Positions 14,354 through 22,228 of a stretch of DNA of 64,000 nucleotides are shown here, one piece after another. This DNA comes from Desulfobulbus rhabdoformis (GTDB lineage Bacteria > Desulfobacterota > Desulfobulbia > Desulfobulbales > Desulfobulbaceae). Numbering within the stretch: position 1 is the stretch's first letter; every line of letters starts with the position of its first letter. The notes beneath the pieces are model-generated. The model was not told the DNA's origin, searched no databases, and saw only the letters and a program-made list of their open reading frames with translations. The position numbers and the translations under genes are program-made. The DNA is taken from assembly GCF_016919065.1 (NCBI RefSeq), contig NZ_JAFFQA010000001.1, positions 179,070-243,069 of the forward strand. Direction: 5' to 3'.

Positions 14354-14899
14354 TTATTTCTCCTGGACATGGGGGCCTTTTAGCAGGGAGACAATTGTAG
14401 CGACCTTCTGTTGGACCATTGCGTGGTCCTGTGGCTGCTCGGCGATTTCCTGTTGGAGTCGCTCAAGCGCCAGAACCGTTGCATGCCGCTGCTGGTCCTG
14501 CAACCGGATTCGGGCTATACACCCATTGATTGGGGCGGCCAGTGCGCAGAAATAGTCCTGCTTCCTGAAGACGAGAGGTTCTTGCGGCAGGTGGCCATGG
14601 GCAGCTTTGACGAGTACAGTTTCTACTTTCCGCATCATTCCCGCCACAGAGCGGCTGCGGTTCAGGCACCACAGGCTGAGGAGGAGGAGCACGGCAAGCG
14701 CAACACCTCCCATGTACCAGGGGAACATGCGGTTCAGGTCACAGACCATGTTTCCTTTGTAAAAAAACAGATAAAACCAGGAGACAACGATCGCGCTCAG
14801 CAGAATGAGAACCAGATTTATGGTCAAGACAACCAGCATATGCCGCAGTTGATAGCGAGTGTCGATCAATAACCGTCGCCGCTGTCTTCTTGTGCTCAC
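14354..14899 (-). CDS. Membrane protein with two TM helices and HAMP-like segment
   Basis: 181 residues starting at GTG with GGAGG 8 bases upstream; the GTGA overlaps the preceding stop. The N-terminus is basic (RRQRRRLLIDTRYQLRHM). Two hydrophobic helices follow (~20-45 and ~63-83) with a ~15-residue loop facing the periplasm. A cytoplasmic part of ~95 residues ends in a coiled coil (VLALERLQQEIAEQ). The layout is that of a chemoreceptor/sensor input portion without a signalling domain. Similar short 'LIDxxxQ' two-helix proteins occur beside pilus genes. No function can be assigned; the tight packing in the operon suggests an accessory to the machine. Confidence 0.65.
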   Translation of the reverse strand: MSTRRQRRRLLIDTRYQLRHMLVVLTINLVLILLSAIVVSWFYLFFYKGNMVCDLNRMFPWYMGGVALAVLLLLSLWCLNRSRSVAGMMRKVETVLVKAAHGHLPQEPLVFRKQDYFCALAAPINGCIARIRLQDQQRHATVLALERLQQEIAEQPQDHAMVQQKVATIVSLLKGPHVQEK

Positions 14900-15273
14900 A
14901 GCATAGCCTCCATAAGCGTGATATAGGTGCGGGGGATCTCAATACGCTTGAGGTCACCAAGGGCCTGGCGGTAGATATTGCCGGAGGGACCATTGAATTC
15001 CATTGATTTCCACTGGAGCGCGGACTGCCCCTTATGGGCGGCAAATCCGTACCCTTGAACGGTGACGGTGTTGGTCTCCTCTGCCCGTGTTATTTCAAAG
15101 GCAATAGTTTTGTTTTTGCGGTCAAGGTGAAGATCGGTGACAGAGCCGAAACGGGCCTTGCCTCCATCAAGTTTGGGGATTCTGCGGTTCAGCAGAAACA
15201 GGGTGGCTGATTTTCCGGTGATTTTTTTAAGACGCAGCCGTTTGAGTTTTTTCAAGGTCTGAAGCAGTTTCAT
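14896..15273 (-). CDS. Conserved-looking small protein of unknown function
   Basis: 125 residues, highly basic N-terminus (LKKLKRLRLKKITGK) followed by beta-rich sequence (GSVTDLHLDRKNKTIAFEIT, then TVTVQGYGFAAHKGQSALQW). The pattern resembles small START/DUF-type beta sandwiches that bind lipids or act as membrane-peripheral adaptors, but no family is recognised. No signal peptide. It overlaps the next gene by 4 bases and lies between prepilin peptidase and a two-helix membrane protein, within the pilus/secretion operon. Confidence 0.6.
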   Translation of the reverse strand: MKLLQTLKKLKRLRLKKITGKSATLFLLNRRIPKLDGGKARFGSVTDLHLDRKNKTIAFEITRAEETNTVTVQGYGFAAHKGQSALQWKSMEFNGPSGNIYRQALGDLKRIEIPRTYITLMEAML

Positions 15274-15311
15274 GGCAATACCTGAAGAGTTAGTGTCCGT
15301 TCAGAAACGAG

Positions 15312-16079
15312 TTAAGAAGAATGTGGCGCAAACAAAGTGAGAACTGTGCCTATCGCAAGAAAGGGGCCAAAGGGCAACCGGTCGGATTTGCCTATAAATC
15401 TACATCCCACCGCAACGAGAAGCCCCAGGAAAGCGCTGTAAAAGAGAATACTCCCCAGAGGCTGCCAGCCAACAAAGGCTCCGATCATACCCAGAAGCTT
15501 TATATCTCCACCACCGATCAGAGTTTTGTTGCGCAGCCACTCGTAGATCGTGGCGACTACCAGCGGCACCATGCACCCCAGAATCATACCGATCAGCGCA
15601 TTGATCCAACCGGGAAATGGGGTCAAAACGCTTGCCGTCATGCCAGCCAAACATCCGAAAATAACAAGGGAGTCTGGAATAGTCCCCAGGCGAAGGTCAA
15701 TCACCGCCACCGCCAGAAGAAGAGCAAAAAAGAGCGTATACAGAAAAAAGTAGGGGGTGGGGCCATAGTTGTGAAACAGCCAGGTCGTTATGACCGCCAT
15801 GATCAGTTCCACCAGCGGGTACTGGAGGGAAATTCGCTTGCCACATGACCGGCAACACCCACGCAGAAGCAGGTAGCTGAGGACCGGGATATTGTCGTAC
15901 CATCCGATACGCCGTTCACATTGAGGGCAGCGTGAAAACATCGAACCAAAAAAGACCTGCCAGCCTCCTGGAAGTCGGAGTATCACCACGTTAAGAAAAC
16001 TCCCCAATACAAGGCCAAAGATGGTGCTCAGCAGCAGGGGAGCGATGGAGCTGTTTTGAAGAGAATGCAAAATATTCAT
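15312..16079 (-). CDS. pilD: Prepilin peptidase / N-methyltransferase (PilD/GspO type)
   Basis: 255 residues, polytopic aspartyl protease of the inner membrane that cleaves prepilin leaders and N-methylates the new terminus. Seen: LVLGSFLNVVILRLP at the start, the two CxxC pairs of the cytoplasmic zinc loop (CPQCERR and CRSCGKR), the first catalytic Asp in AVIDLRLGTIPD and the second in GGGDIKLLGMIGA. All key residues are present. Substrates are probably the three large pseudopilins upstream in the same run. The gene starts inside the stop of the GspG-like gene (ATGA overlap). Confidence 0.96.
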   Translation of the reverse strand: MNILHSLQNSSIAPLLLSTIFGLVLGSFLNVVILRLPGGWQVFFGSMFSRCPQCERRIGWYDNIPVLSYLLLRGCCRSCGKRISLQYPLVELIMAVITTWLFHNYGPTPYFFLYTLFFALLLAVAVIDLRLGTIPDSLVIFGCLAGMTASVLTPFPGWINALIGMILGCMVPLVVATIYEWLRNKTLIGGGDIKLLGMIGAFVGWQPLGSILFYSAFLGLLVAVGCRFIGKSDRLPFGPFLAIGTVLTLFAPHSS

Positions 16080-16453
16080 GGACCGGTCACCGTCATATCG
16101 TCTTCTGTGCCCGGAAGGCCGTCTTCGCCGAGGCTGCTGAGAATATAGGACCGCCCCTGGTTGTCGGTATAGAGGTAGGAATTGCCCCAGTGGTCCTTGG
16201 CAAGGTCTTTCACATGATTTTCCTTGAAATTTGCAGCCAGCCAGGTTGCAAAACGATCAGCGCGGGGATAGCGCCCATGCTTGAAAAAATGGGCATCAAG
16301 CATGGTCGACATGGAGCGCAGATCCCCAGCAGTGGCCAGTTGTTGTCCTGTGCGGATGGATTCGTCGATAACGGTTCGAATCTGTTCCGGTGCATCGGTA
16401 AAGGCCATCAATGAGCCAATGATGAGTACACCTGCCAGGCTGAATTTATCCAT
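16076..16453 (-). CDS. GspG-like pseudopilin C-domain protein without a classical prepilin leader
   Basis: 125 residues. The C-terminal half matches the major pseudopilin GspG: KDHWGNSYLYTDNQGRSYIL, then SSLGEDGLPGTEDDMTV (in GspG this loop binds calcium through the Asp residues). The N-terminus (MDKFSLAGVLIIGSLMAF) has a hydrophobic helix, but no Gly-Phe-T-L-x-E cleavage site. It may therefore be processed by ordinary signal peptidase or stay anchored rather than polymerise. The upstream ribosome binding site is weak. Start upstream at a non-ATG codon was considered, but the hydrophobic start is sensible. It may cap or regulate the pseudopilus. Confidence 0.75.
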   Translation of the reverse strand: MDKFSLAGVLIIGSLMAFTDAPEQIRTVIDESIRTGQQLATAGDLRSMSTMLDAHFFKHGRYPRADRFATWLAANFKENHVKDLAKDHWGNSYLYTDNQGRSYILSSLGEDGLPGTEDDMTVTGP

Positions 16454-16471
16454 GAAGAGAGCATCCCATTA

Positions 16472-17089
16472 TCAGCTGATTTTTTCGGTCGAGTCCGTGT
16501 TGCCGGTCGCTGTCTCCGGCTCTGATCCCAGGGCTGATCCCGTGAGTTTTTTGGCAGTAGCCCCCCCCTGATCCAAGGCGGTGCCCAGCGCCCTGCGCCG
16601 TCGTCGCAGAACAACCAGAAAGAAGATTCCCGCAGTCGCCCCCGTCACCCCGACAATGGGGCCAATACGGGAAAATTTTTTTGAATAGTACATGATATTG
16701 GTCACATAGGTGTAGACCCTGACCCTGGAGCCATCGGCTGCCTGGTACTGCCAGACACCATCTGCTCCCCGTTCAAAAACCATGGAGTCGTCAAAGATGT
16801 CGTTGGACTTGGCATCCAGTGTGATAAAATTGACCACAGCCCAGTTACCTTTAAGTTCGACTTCTTTGAATTTGCGCACATAGTAGCGATTCTCCCATTT
16901 TGCATTCCTTCCTCGGTACAGTTCCCGGTGGACATAGCTTTCCATGAAATAGGCAAAATTGTCAGCAGTGGGCTGGTCCAAGTCCAGATTTATCTTTTTG
17001 CGCCCCTTGGTCGAATGGGCCAGGACGGCTTCGGTCATGCTCAGTAACAGGAGTAGCAGGACGATAGCCAGCAGGAATGATCGCTTCAT
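16472..17089 (-). CDS. Exported membrane-anchored protein of unknown function
   Basis: 205 residues. A signal peptide (FLLAIVLLLLLLSMTEAVLA) is followed by a soluble periplasmic domain with many aromatic and charged residues (FAYFMESYVHRELYRGRN) and a second helix near residue 150 (IGPIVGVTGATAGIFFLVVL). A basic, then low-complexity Thr/Ser/Glu tail (probably cytosolic) ends it. It overlaps the parvulin gene stop by 4 bases. The middle domain looks like an NTF2/DUF4440-type or SnoaL-like fold by its 'W.V.F...D..S..v..vW' rhythm, but this is not firm. Probably a component of the secretion assembly. Confidence 0.65.
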   Translation of the reverse strand: MKRSFLLAIVLLLLLLSMTEAVLAHSTKGRKKINLDLDQPTADNFAYFMESYVHRELYRGRNAKWENRYYVRKFKEVELKGNWAVVNFITLDAKSNDIFDDSMVFERGADGVWQYQAADGSRVRVYTYVTNIMYYSKKFSRIGPIVGVTGATAGIFFLVVLRRRRRALGTALDQGGATAKKLTGSALGSEPETATGNTDSTEKIS

Positions 17090-18027
17090 GGAGTGCCCCC
17101 TTGATTGACCTGGGCTGTTTTCTTCGTCTCCTCTGATTGTATCGGTGGATGCACCTGCTGCTCAGGGGATTTTGCCTGCTGATAGAAGTCGTCCAGCAAC
17201 TTCTGATCAATCCGGACATTAAACTGCTTTTTCAGGCCATCATAGACACTTTGCCATTGATCACGGTAACGAGCGTAGAGGACATCGTTGCGGATATAGG
17301 GTCTTTTTTCTTCAAAACTGTACTGGTGCGGAGGGGTTTTCCCCTCCAGCCGCATGATCCAGGCCTTGCCGTCCAATTGGATCGGTCCGGAGACCACCCC
17401 GAGCTCGAGTTGCTCGACAACCGGCTGCCAGGCGGGTTGAAACCGGCGTAGGGGGCGGGTGCCCGTTTTTCCACCGTTTTTCCGCTCCTCTTTGTCAAGG
17501 GCGTAGCTGGCGGCGGCCGTTGCGAAGTCGAGCTGGCCTTTTTGTATGGCGTTGGCAGCTTCTGTAGCCTTGTTCGGGTCCACGCTGAAGGCAGAAAGGG
17601 TATACCGGGATTTCTCCTGGTACTGGTCTTTGTGCTGCTCGTAGAATGTCAGCATCTCTTCCTCGGTGATCGAATTCCGGTCAACAGGGGTAATCAGCTT
17701 TTCCTCCATGATTTTGAGGAAGAGATCGCTCATCTGTTCGTGGAGTATGGCCCGGACACGCGGATCGTGGTGCAGCCCCTCGGCAAGACCTTTAGCTATG
17801 ATCATCTCCATGTTCAGGGCGTGATCAAAGACAAACTCCGGCGTCAGCAGCTCCGGTTTAGAGCGGAACTGGCTTTTGCGTTTCAGACCCTCGTAATGGG
17901 CCCGCAGGTCCTCGCTAGTCAGAACCCCTCCCTTGTATTGGACCAGAGCATTGTCCGGCTGTCGATCGCAACCGTTGCTCACCAATAGGGCAAGAGTGCA
18001 GGCGAGGGTAATGGTAACTCGCTTCAT
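17086..18027 (-). CDS. Parvulin-type peptidyl-prolyl isomerase lipoprotein
   Basis: 313 residues with AAGGAG upstream. Lipoprotein signal LALLVSNGC, then a SurA/PrsA-like N-terminal helical chaperone region (~25-130). A parvulin domain follows (~140-240: YQEKSRYTLSAFSVD, then GKTGTRPLRRFQPAWQP, ELGVVSGPIQLDGKAWIMRL). A C-terminal helical part ends with a Gln/Pro-rich tail. Such lipoproteins fold secreted and outer-membrane proteins; the EpsD-type isomerases are associated with exopolysaccharide export. Its place between GspF and the exported unknown suggests folding of secretion substrates or pseudopilins. Some parvulin catalytic residues are degenerate, so chaperone use without isomerase activity is possible. 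Confidence 0.88.
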   Translation of the reverse strand: MKRVTITLACTLALLVSNGCDRQPDNALVQYKGGVLTSEDLRAHYEGLKRKSQFRSKPELLTPEFVFDHALNMEMIIAKGLAEGLHHDPRVRAILHEQMSDLFLKIMEEKLITPVDRNSITEEEMLTFYEQHKDQYQEKSRYTLSAFSVDPNKATEAANAIQKGQLDFATAAASYALDKEERKNGGKTGTRPLRRFQPAWQPVVEQLELGVVSGPIQLDGKAWIMRLEGKTPPHQYSFEEKRPYIRNDVLYARYRDQWQSVYDGLKKQFNVRIDQKLLDDFYQQAKSPEQQVHPPIQSEETKKTAQVNQGGTP

Positions 18028-18077
18028 GAGGGGAACTCCTTATGATTTTGTTGAAATTTTTTATATCGATTGGGTGC

Positions 18078-19283
18078 TCAGGCCTTGTAGAGGGCGAGCA
18101 TGCCCGCAACCAGAGACCAGGCTACAAAGCCGACCACCCCGCCAAGAAATATGATCAGCATCGGCTCGATCAGGCTGCTCATCCATTTGATGCGGTCTTC
18201 CAGTTGTTGCTCGTAGAGATCAGCCACCAGGGTTACCTGCTTATCCAGATTACCCGACTGTTCCCCAATGCGAACCATAGCAATCATCAGACTGGTGAAC
18301 AGGGAGCCCTTGGCCAGCACCACGGATAGCTGTTCCCCCTCTGCCACCTTGTCCGCCACCTGGTCCACATCCGTTCGCGCCGCCTTGTTGGTCAGCGTAT
18401 CACGGGTAATGCTCAAGGCCTCCACCAGAGGAATGCCGCTGTTGAGCAGGGAACCCAGGGTCCGGGCAAACTGGACGATCACCCCCATGCGGGCAATCGG
18501 GCCGAGTACCGGGAGAAATACTTTGTAGCGGTCTATCAGTTGCCGGGTCTGCTCCAGGTTGAAGAGGGTGATGAGCAAGGCAATGGTGGCCAGGGCGCCC
18601 ATGATCAACGTTTTGGCATTTGCTATCATGAAGTCGGAAATATCCAGCATCAACTGAGTGTTCCAGGGTAGTTTTGACCCCTGGAGTAATACCGTGAATT
18701 TGGGGATGACAAAAACCACCAGGAAGATGACCACGCCAATAGCCACAACCAGCACCACCGAGGGATACAGCAAACTGCGGATGAGCATCTTGCGCAGGGC
18801 CGCCTTTTTTTCCAGGTAGATCACCAAATCGCTCAGGACCCGCTCCAAAATACCACCTGCCTCACCGGCTTTGAGCATATTGACTACCACCTCGGGAAAA
18901 ACCGAGGGAAAACGGCCGAGGGATTCGCTGAAAGAAACGCCGCCCTCTATCTGCATCTTGACCTCGCCGAGCACGTATTTGAAACGCCGGTTGATCATCT
19001 GCTCGTGGAGAACGGCAATGGACTCGGTGATGGTGATGCCGGAGCCGAGCAGAGCTGCCATCATCTGCAGAAAGAGCAGGATCTCCTGGAGCCTGATCCG
19101 GCCGAATTGGAGGAGGAGACTGTTGAGATCGCCGCCGCTGCCTTCTTCAGCCTCGCGGATCTCCATAGGTGTCAGACCTTTGGCAAGGATGGCGTTGGCC
19201 GCAGCCGTCGGGCTTGCGGCCACCAAGGTCGAGCGTGTCAGTTCCCCCTTGGCATCAATAGCTGTATAGGCGTACATGGGCAT
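18078..19283 (-). CDS. gspF: Type II secretion/type IV pilus platform protein (GspF/PilC family)
   Basis: 401 residues from ATG 19283 (GGAG nearby; an upstream TTG frame is rejected). The N-terminal MPMYAYTAIDAKGELTRSTL is diagnostic. Two repeated GspF domains follow, each with helices and a short 'GxxxxxAL..L......F' core (GSGITITESIAVL, then LLNSGIPLVEALSI and IRIGEQSGNLDKQV-like). Three membrane helices occur near 170-200, 225-245 and at the C-terminus. It forms the inner-membrane platform contacting the GspE ATPase encoded directly upstream. Complete length. Confidence 0.96.
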   Translation of the reverse strand: MPMYAYTAIDAKGELTRSTLVAASPTAAANAILAKGLTPMEIREAEEGSGGDLNSLLLQFGRIRLQEILLFLQMMAALLGSGITITESIAVLHEQMINRRFKYVLGEVKMQIEGGVSFSESLGRFPSVFPEVVVNMLKAGEAGGILERVLSDLVIYLEKKAALRKMLIRSLLYPSVVLVVAIGVVIFLVVFVIPKFTVLLQGSKLPWNTQLMLDISDFMIANAKTLIMGALATIALLITLFNLEQTRQLIDRYKVFLPVLGPIARMGVIVQFARTLGSLLNSGIPLVEALSITRDTLTNKAARTDVDQVADKVAEGEQLSVVLAKGSLFTSLMIAMVRIGEQSGNLDKQVTLVADLYEQQLEDRIKWMSSLIEPMLIIFLGGVVGFVAWSLVAGMLALYKA

Positions 19284-19300
19284 AGTCTTTGGTCTCCTGT

Positions 19301-20959
19301 TCAACCCATGGTCACGCGCATGACCTCTTCGGGAGTGGTCAAGCCCTGACGAATTTTGATAATCCCTTCATCGCGCAGGGTACGAAAACCCAGTTCGGTC
19401 ATTGCGTAGTCCCTGATTCGGTCCGTGGTCTCCTGGGCGGCCACCATTTTTTGGAGCTCATCATCCACGGCCAGCAGTTCATAGAGGCCGCTGCGGCCCC
19501 GATAGCCTTTAAAGCTGCATCCCTCACAGCCCTGTCCCCGGTTGACCATCAGAGCTTCGTTTTCAGGAAGCCCGAGCATGCTCAGTTCACTCTGGGTGAT
19601 CGGTTCCTCTTTGGCGCATTTCGGGCAGACCCTGCGGACCAGGCGCTGGGCAAGCACGCCCCGGATTGAATTCGCCACCAGAAAGGGTTCTGCCCCCATA
19701 TCCATCAGTCGGGTAAAGGCCGAAGGGGCGTCGTTGGTGTGTAGGGTGGAGAGCACCAGATGGCCGGTGATAGCCGCCTGCAGCGCCACACGTACGGTCT
19801 CGCCGTCGCGGATTTCGCCCACCATGATTACGTCCGGGTCCTGGCGGAGAATGGCACGCAGGGCCCCGGCAAAGGTGATCTTGGGGCCGGGGTCAATTTG
19901 GGTCTGGTTGATGCCTCCGCCCATCTTGACCTCCACCGGGTCTTCCAGGGTGGTCAGGTTAATCGTGTCCGAACGCAGCATCCGCAGCACCGAATAGAGG
20001 GTGGTGGATTTACCGCTGCCCGTGGGGCCGGTGACCAGAACGATGCCGTATGGGGTGGTGACTATCTGGCGAAACAGATCCAGGGTGTCGGCCTGCATAC
20101 CGATGGTCTCCAGGTCAATGGCCGAGTCGTGTGGGGGGAGAATACGCATAACCGCCTTTTCCCCATGCACCACCGGCAGGATTGATGTTCGAATATTGGT
20201 TCCTTCGATATCCACATCCAGCCGTTCCGGCTTGAAGAAAAACGCCCCATCCTGAGGCATACGTTTTTCCGCGATATTGAGCCTGGAAAGAACTTTGATA
20301 CGTGTCAGCAGCTTACCAGCCAGATTGATCGGCAGGGTTTCGGCCACCATCAGCATGCCGTCAACGCGAAAACGGATGATCAGGTCGTTAAAGACCGGCT
20401 CCACATGAATATCCGAGGCGTCCAGGTTAATGGCCCGCAGGAGCAGCTTCTCCAGCAGCTCACTGATCAGGTGCACTTCGTCATCAGATGCGGAGGCCAC
20501 GGCGCTGATCTTGATCGAGGTGTCGTACTGACGACTGTAGAGCTCGGTCTGCATTTTGCGCAGACTCCTCCGTGAAACCAGCTGCAGGCTCACCGTGCGG
20601 TTGACCAGCCGTCCCACCGACTGTAGAGCGGCAATATTGATAGGACCGGCACAGGCGCAGACAAGCTCTCCTCCCGCGCCAAACCCGGCAGGAAAGAGGC
20701 CAAGCTTGAGGGCAAGTTTTTTGGGAACCTTGCCGGTCAGCTCCGGGTCGGGCTTGACCGCCCCGGCATCGAACAGAGGAATGCCAAGAAAACTGGAAAG
20801 ATGCCCAACCAGTTCCGTTTCATCCATCAGCCCGCGCCGTACCGCCAGCTGGCCGAATTCGTCCTGGAGCACCCGCTGCTCATCCAGGATCGAGGAGACG
20901 GCCTCTTTGTTTAGAATGTTATGTTGAATCAGATATTCGCCGAATCGCTGTCGTGCCAT
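19301..20959 (-). CDS. gspE: Type II secretion/pilus assembly ATPase (GspE/PilB family)
   Basis: 552 residues. The N-terminal MshEN/GspE-N domain (MARQRFGEYLIQHNILNKEA, which can bind c-di-GMP in relatives) is followed by the RecA-like core. Walker A is GPTGSGKSTTLYS (~310), the Asp box and Walker B VIMVGEIRDGETVRVAL, and the His box STLHTNDA. The tetracysteine zinc motif (CPKC ... CEGC) is kept. It powers pseudopilus extension. The C-terminus overlaps the region before GspF. All catalytic elements intact; with the PilT-like gene it gives the machine two motors. Confidence 0.97.
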   Translation of the reverse strand: MARQRFGEYLIQHNILNKEAVSSILDEQRVLQDEFGQLAVRRGLMDETELVGHLSSFLGIPLFDAGAVKPDPELTGKVPKKLALKLGLFPAGFGAGGELVCACAGPINIAALQSVGRLVNRTVSLQLVSRRSLRKMQTELYSRQYDTSIKISAVASASDDEVHLISELLEKLLLRAINLDASDIHVEPVFNDLIIRFRVDGMLMVAETLPINLAGKLLTRIKVLSRLNIAEKRMPQDGAFFFKPERLDVDIEGTNIRTSILPVVHGEKAVMRILPPHDSAIDLETIGMQADTLDLFRQIVTTPYGIVLVTGPTGSGKSTTLYSVLRMLRSDTINLTTLEDPVEVKMGGGINQTQIDPGPKITFAGALRAILRQDPDVIMVGEIRDGETVRVALQAAITGHLVLSTLHTNDAPSAFTRLMDMGAEPFLVANSIRGVLAQRLVRRVCPKCAKEEPITQSELSMLGLPENEALMVNRGQGCEGCSFKGYRGRSGLYELLAVDDELQKMVAAQETTDRIRDYAMTELGFRTLRDEGIIKIRQGLTTPEEVMRVTMG

Positions 20960-21106
20960 GTACGATCTGTTATTCCGTTATTTTCAGGTGTTTTTTGGTG
21001 TGTGTTTGGTGGTGAGAGACGACCCCTAACATTCAAAGGTATTTCAAGGGAGCATAGCTGTATCGTGCCCACCGGTTAACGTTCAGTCTCGGTTTCTCAT
21101 CATTGG

Positions 21107-22228
21107 TCAGACACAACGCATCACCGACAACCGTTTCTGCAGCAGATCCGGCCGCCGGGCCGCACCGAGCGCCGTCTCCACCGAGATCTTGCCCTCGTAA
21201 ACCAACCGCACCAGGGATTGCTCCATGGTCTGCATTCCTTCCTTGAGCCCGGTTTCGATCGAGGAGTAGATCATCTCGTCCTTACCGTTGCGAATCAGGT
21301 TGGAGATGCCGGTGTTGATGAACATGATCTCAACTGCCGGGACCCGGCCGGTCCCACCGGTGTTGGGCAGCAGCCGCTGAGAGACCACCGTGCGTAGCGA
21401 GGTCGACAACTGTTGCCGGATCTGGCTCTGCTCACCCGCCGGAAAGGTACCGACAATACGGTTGATTGAACTGGTCGCGTCCCGGGAGTGCAGGGTCGAG
21501 AAGACCAGATGCCCAGTTTCAGCCGCAGTAATCGCGGTACGGATGGTTTCCGGGTCGCGCATCTCACCCACCAAGATTACGTCGGGATCCTGGCGCAGAC
21601 TATCGCGGATGGCATCGGCAAAGGAGGCCACATCCGTGTACAGTTCCCGCTGGGAGACGATGCAGTTGATATTGGCGTGCTCGTACTCGATCGGGTCCTC
21701 AATGGTAATGATGTTGCGTTGGCTGGTCCGGTTGATCTCGTCAATAATGGTGGCCAGGGTTGTGGACTTACCCGAGCCGGTGGCCCCGGTCACCAAGACC
21801 AGACCATCATGGAATTTGGGTAGCTGGGCAAGGCTCGTCGGCAGGCCTAGCTCCTTGAATCCCGGCATGCCGTCTGCCAGCATGCGGATGGCAGCGGACA
21901 TGCAGCCGCGCTGGTAAAAAATGATCACGCGAAATCGGCCTACTCCTGGTTTGTTCAGCCCCAGATCCACCGAGTATTTGCTCTTCAACAGCTCCATATG
22001 GCGCGATGACATGATCTCCCCCAGCCTGTCTTCCAGTTCTCTAGGGGTAAACGGCGGGCAGGGGTAGGGGGTGATCTTCCCCCTAATCCGGTAGGAAGGG
22101 GGCATGTTGCCCGAGAGATGGAGATCAGTCGCCCCCAGTTCGGCGGTCAGCCGCAACAGTTCCTCCATGGAGTCGGGTTTACTTTGTGGGAGTGGATGAA
22201 CCTGATGTACCTGTTCCAGCGGCTGCAT
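21107..22228 (-). CDS. pilT: PilT-like twitching/retraction ATPase
   Basis: 373 residues from ATG 22228, chosen because AGGAG lies 8 bases upstream; a longer frame to 22321 lacks one. Seen: the PilT-N PAS-like start (LGATDLHLSGNMPPSYRIRG), Walker A TGATGSGKSTTLA (~150), Asp box ITIEDPIEYEH, Walker B DVILVGEMRDPETI and the His box FSTLHSRDA. The AIRNLIR motif of PilT required for retraction appears as SNLIRNGK. It overlaps the secretin 3' end by 50 bases. Type II secretion systems normally lack this retraction motor, so the operon is pilus-like. Confidence 0.95.
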   Translation of the reverse strand: MQPLEQVHQVHPLPQSKPDSMEELLRLTAELGATDLHLSGNMPPSYRIRGKITPYPCPPFTPRELEDRLGEIMSSRHMELLKSKYSVDLGLNKPGVGRFRVIIFYQRGCMSAAIRMLADGMPGFKELGLPTSLAQLPKFHDGLVLVTGATGSGKSTTLATIIDEINRTSQRNIITIEDPIEYEHANINCIVSQRELYTDVASFADAIRDSLRQDPDVILVGEMRDPETIRTAITAAETGHLVFSTLHSRDATSSINRIVGTFPAGEQSQIRQQLSTSLRTVVSQRLLPNTGGTGRVPAVEIMFINTGISNLIRNGKDEMIYSSIETGLKEGMQTMEQSLVRLVYEGKISVETALGAARRPDLLQKRLSVMRCV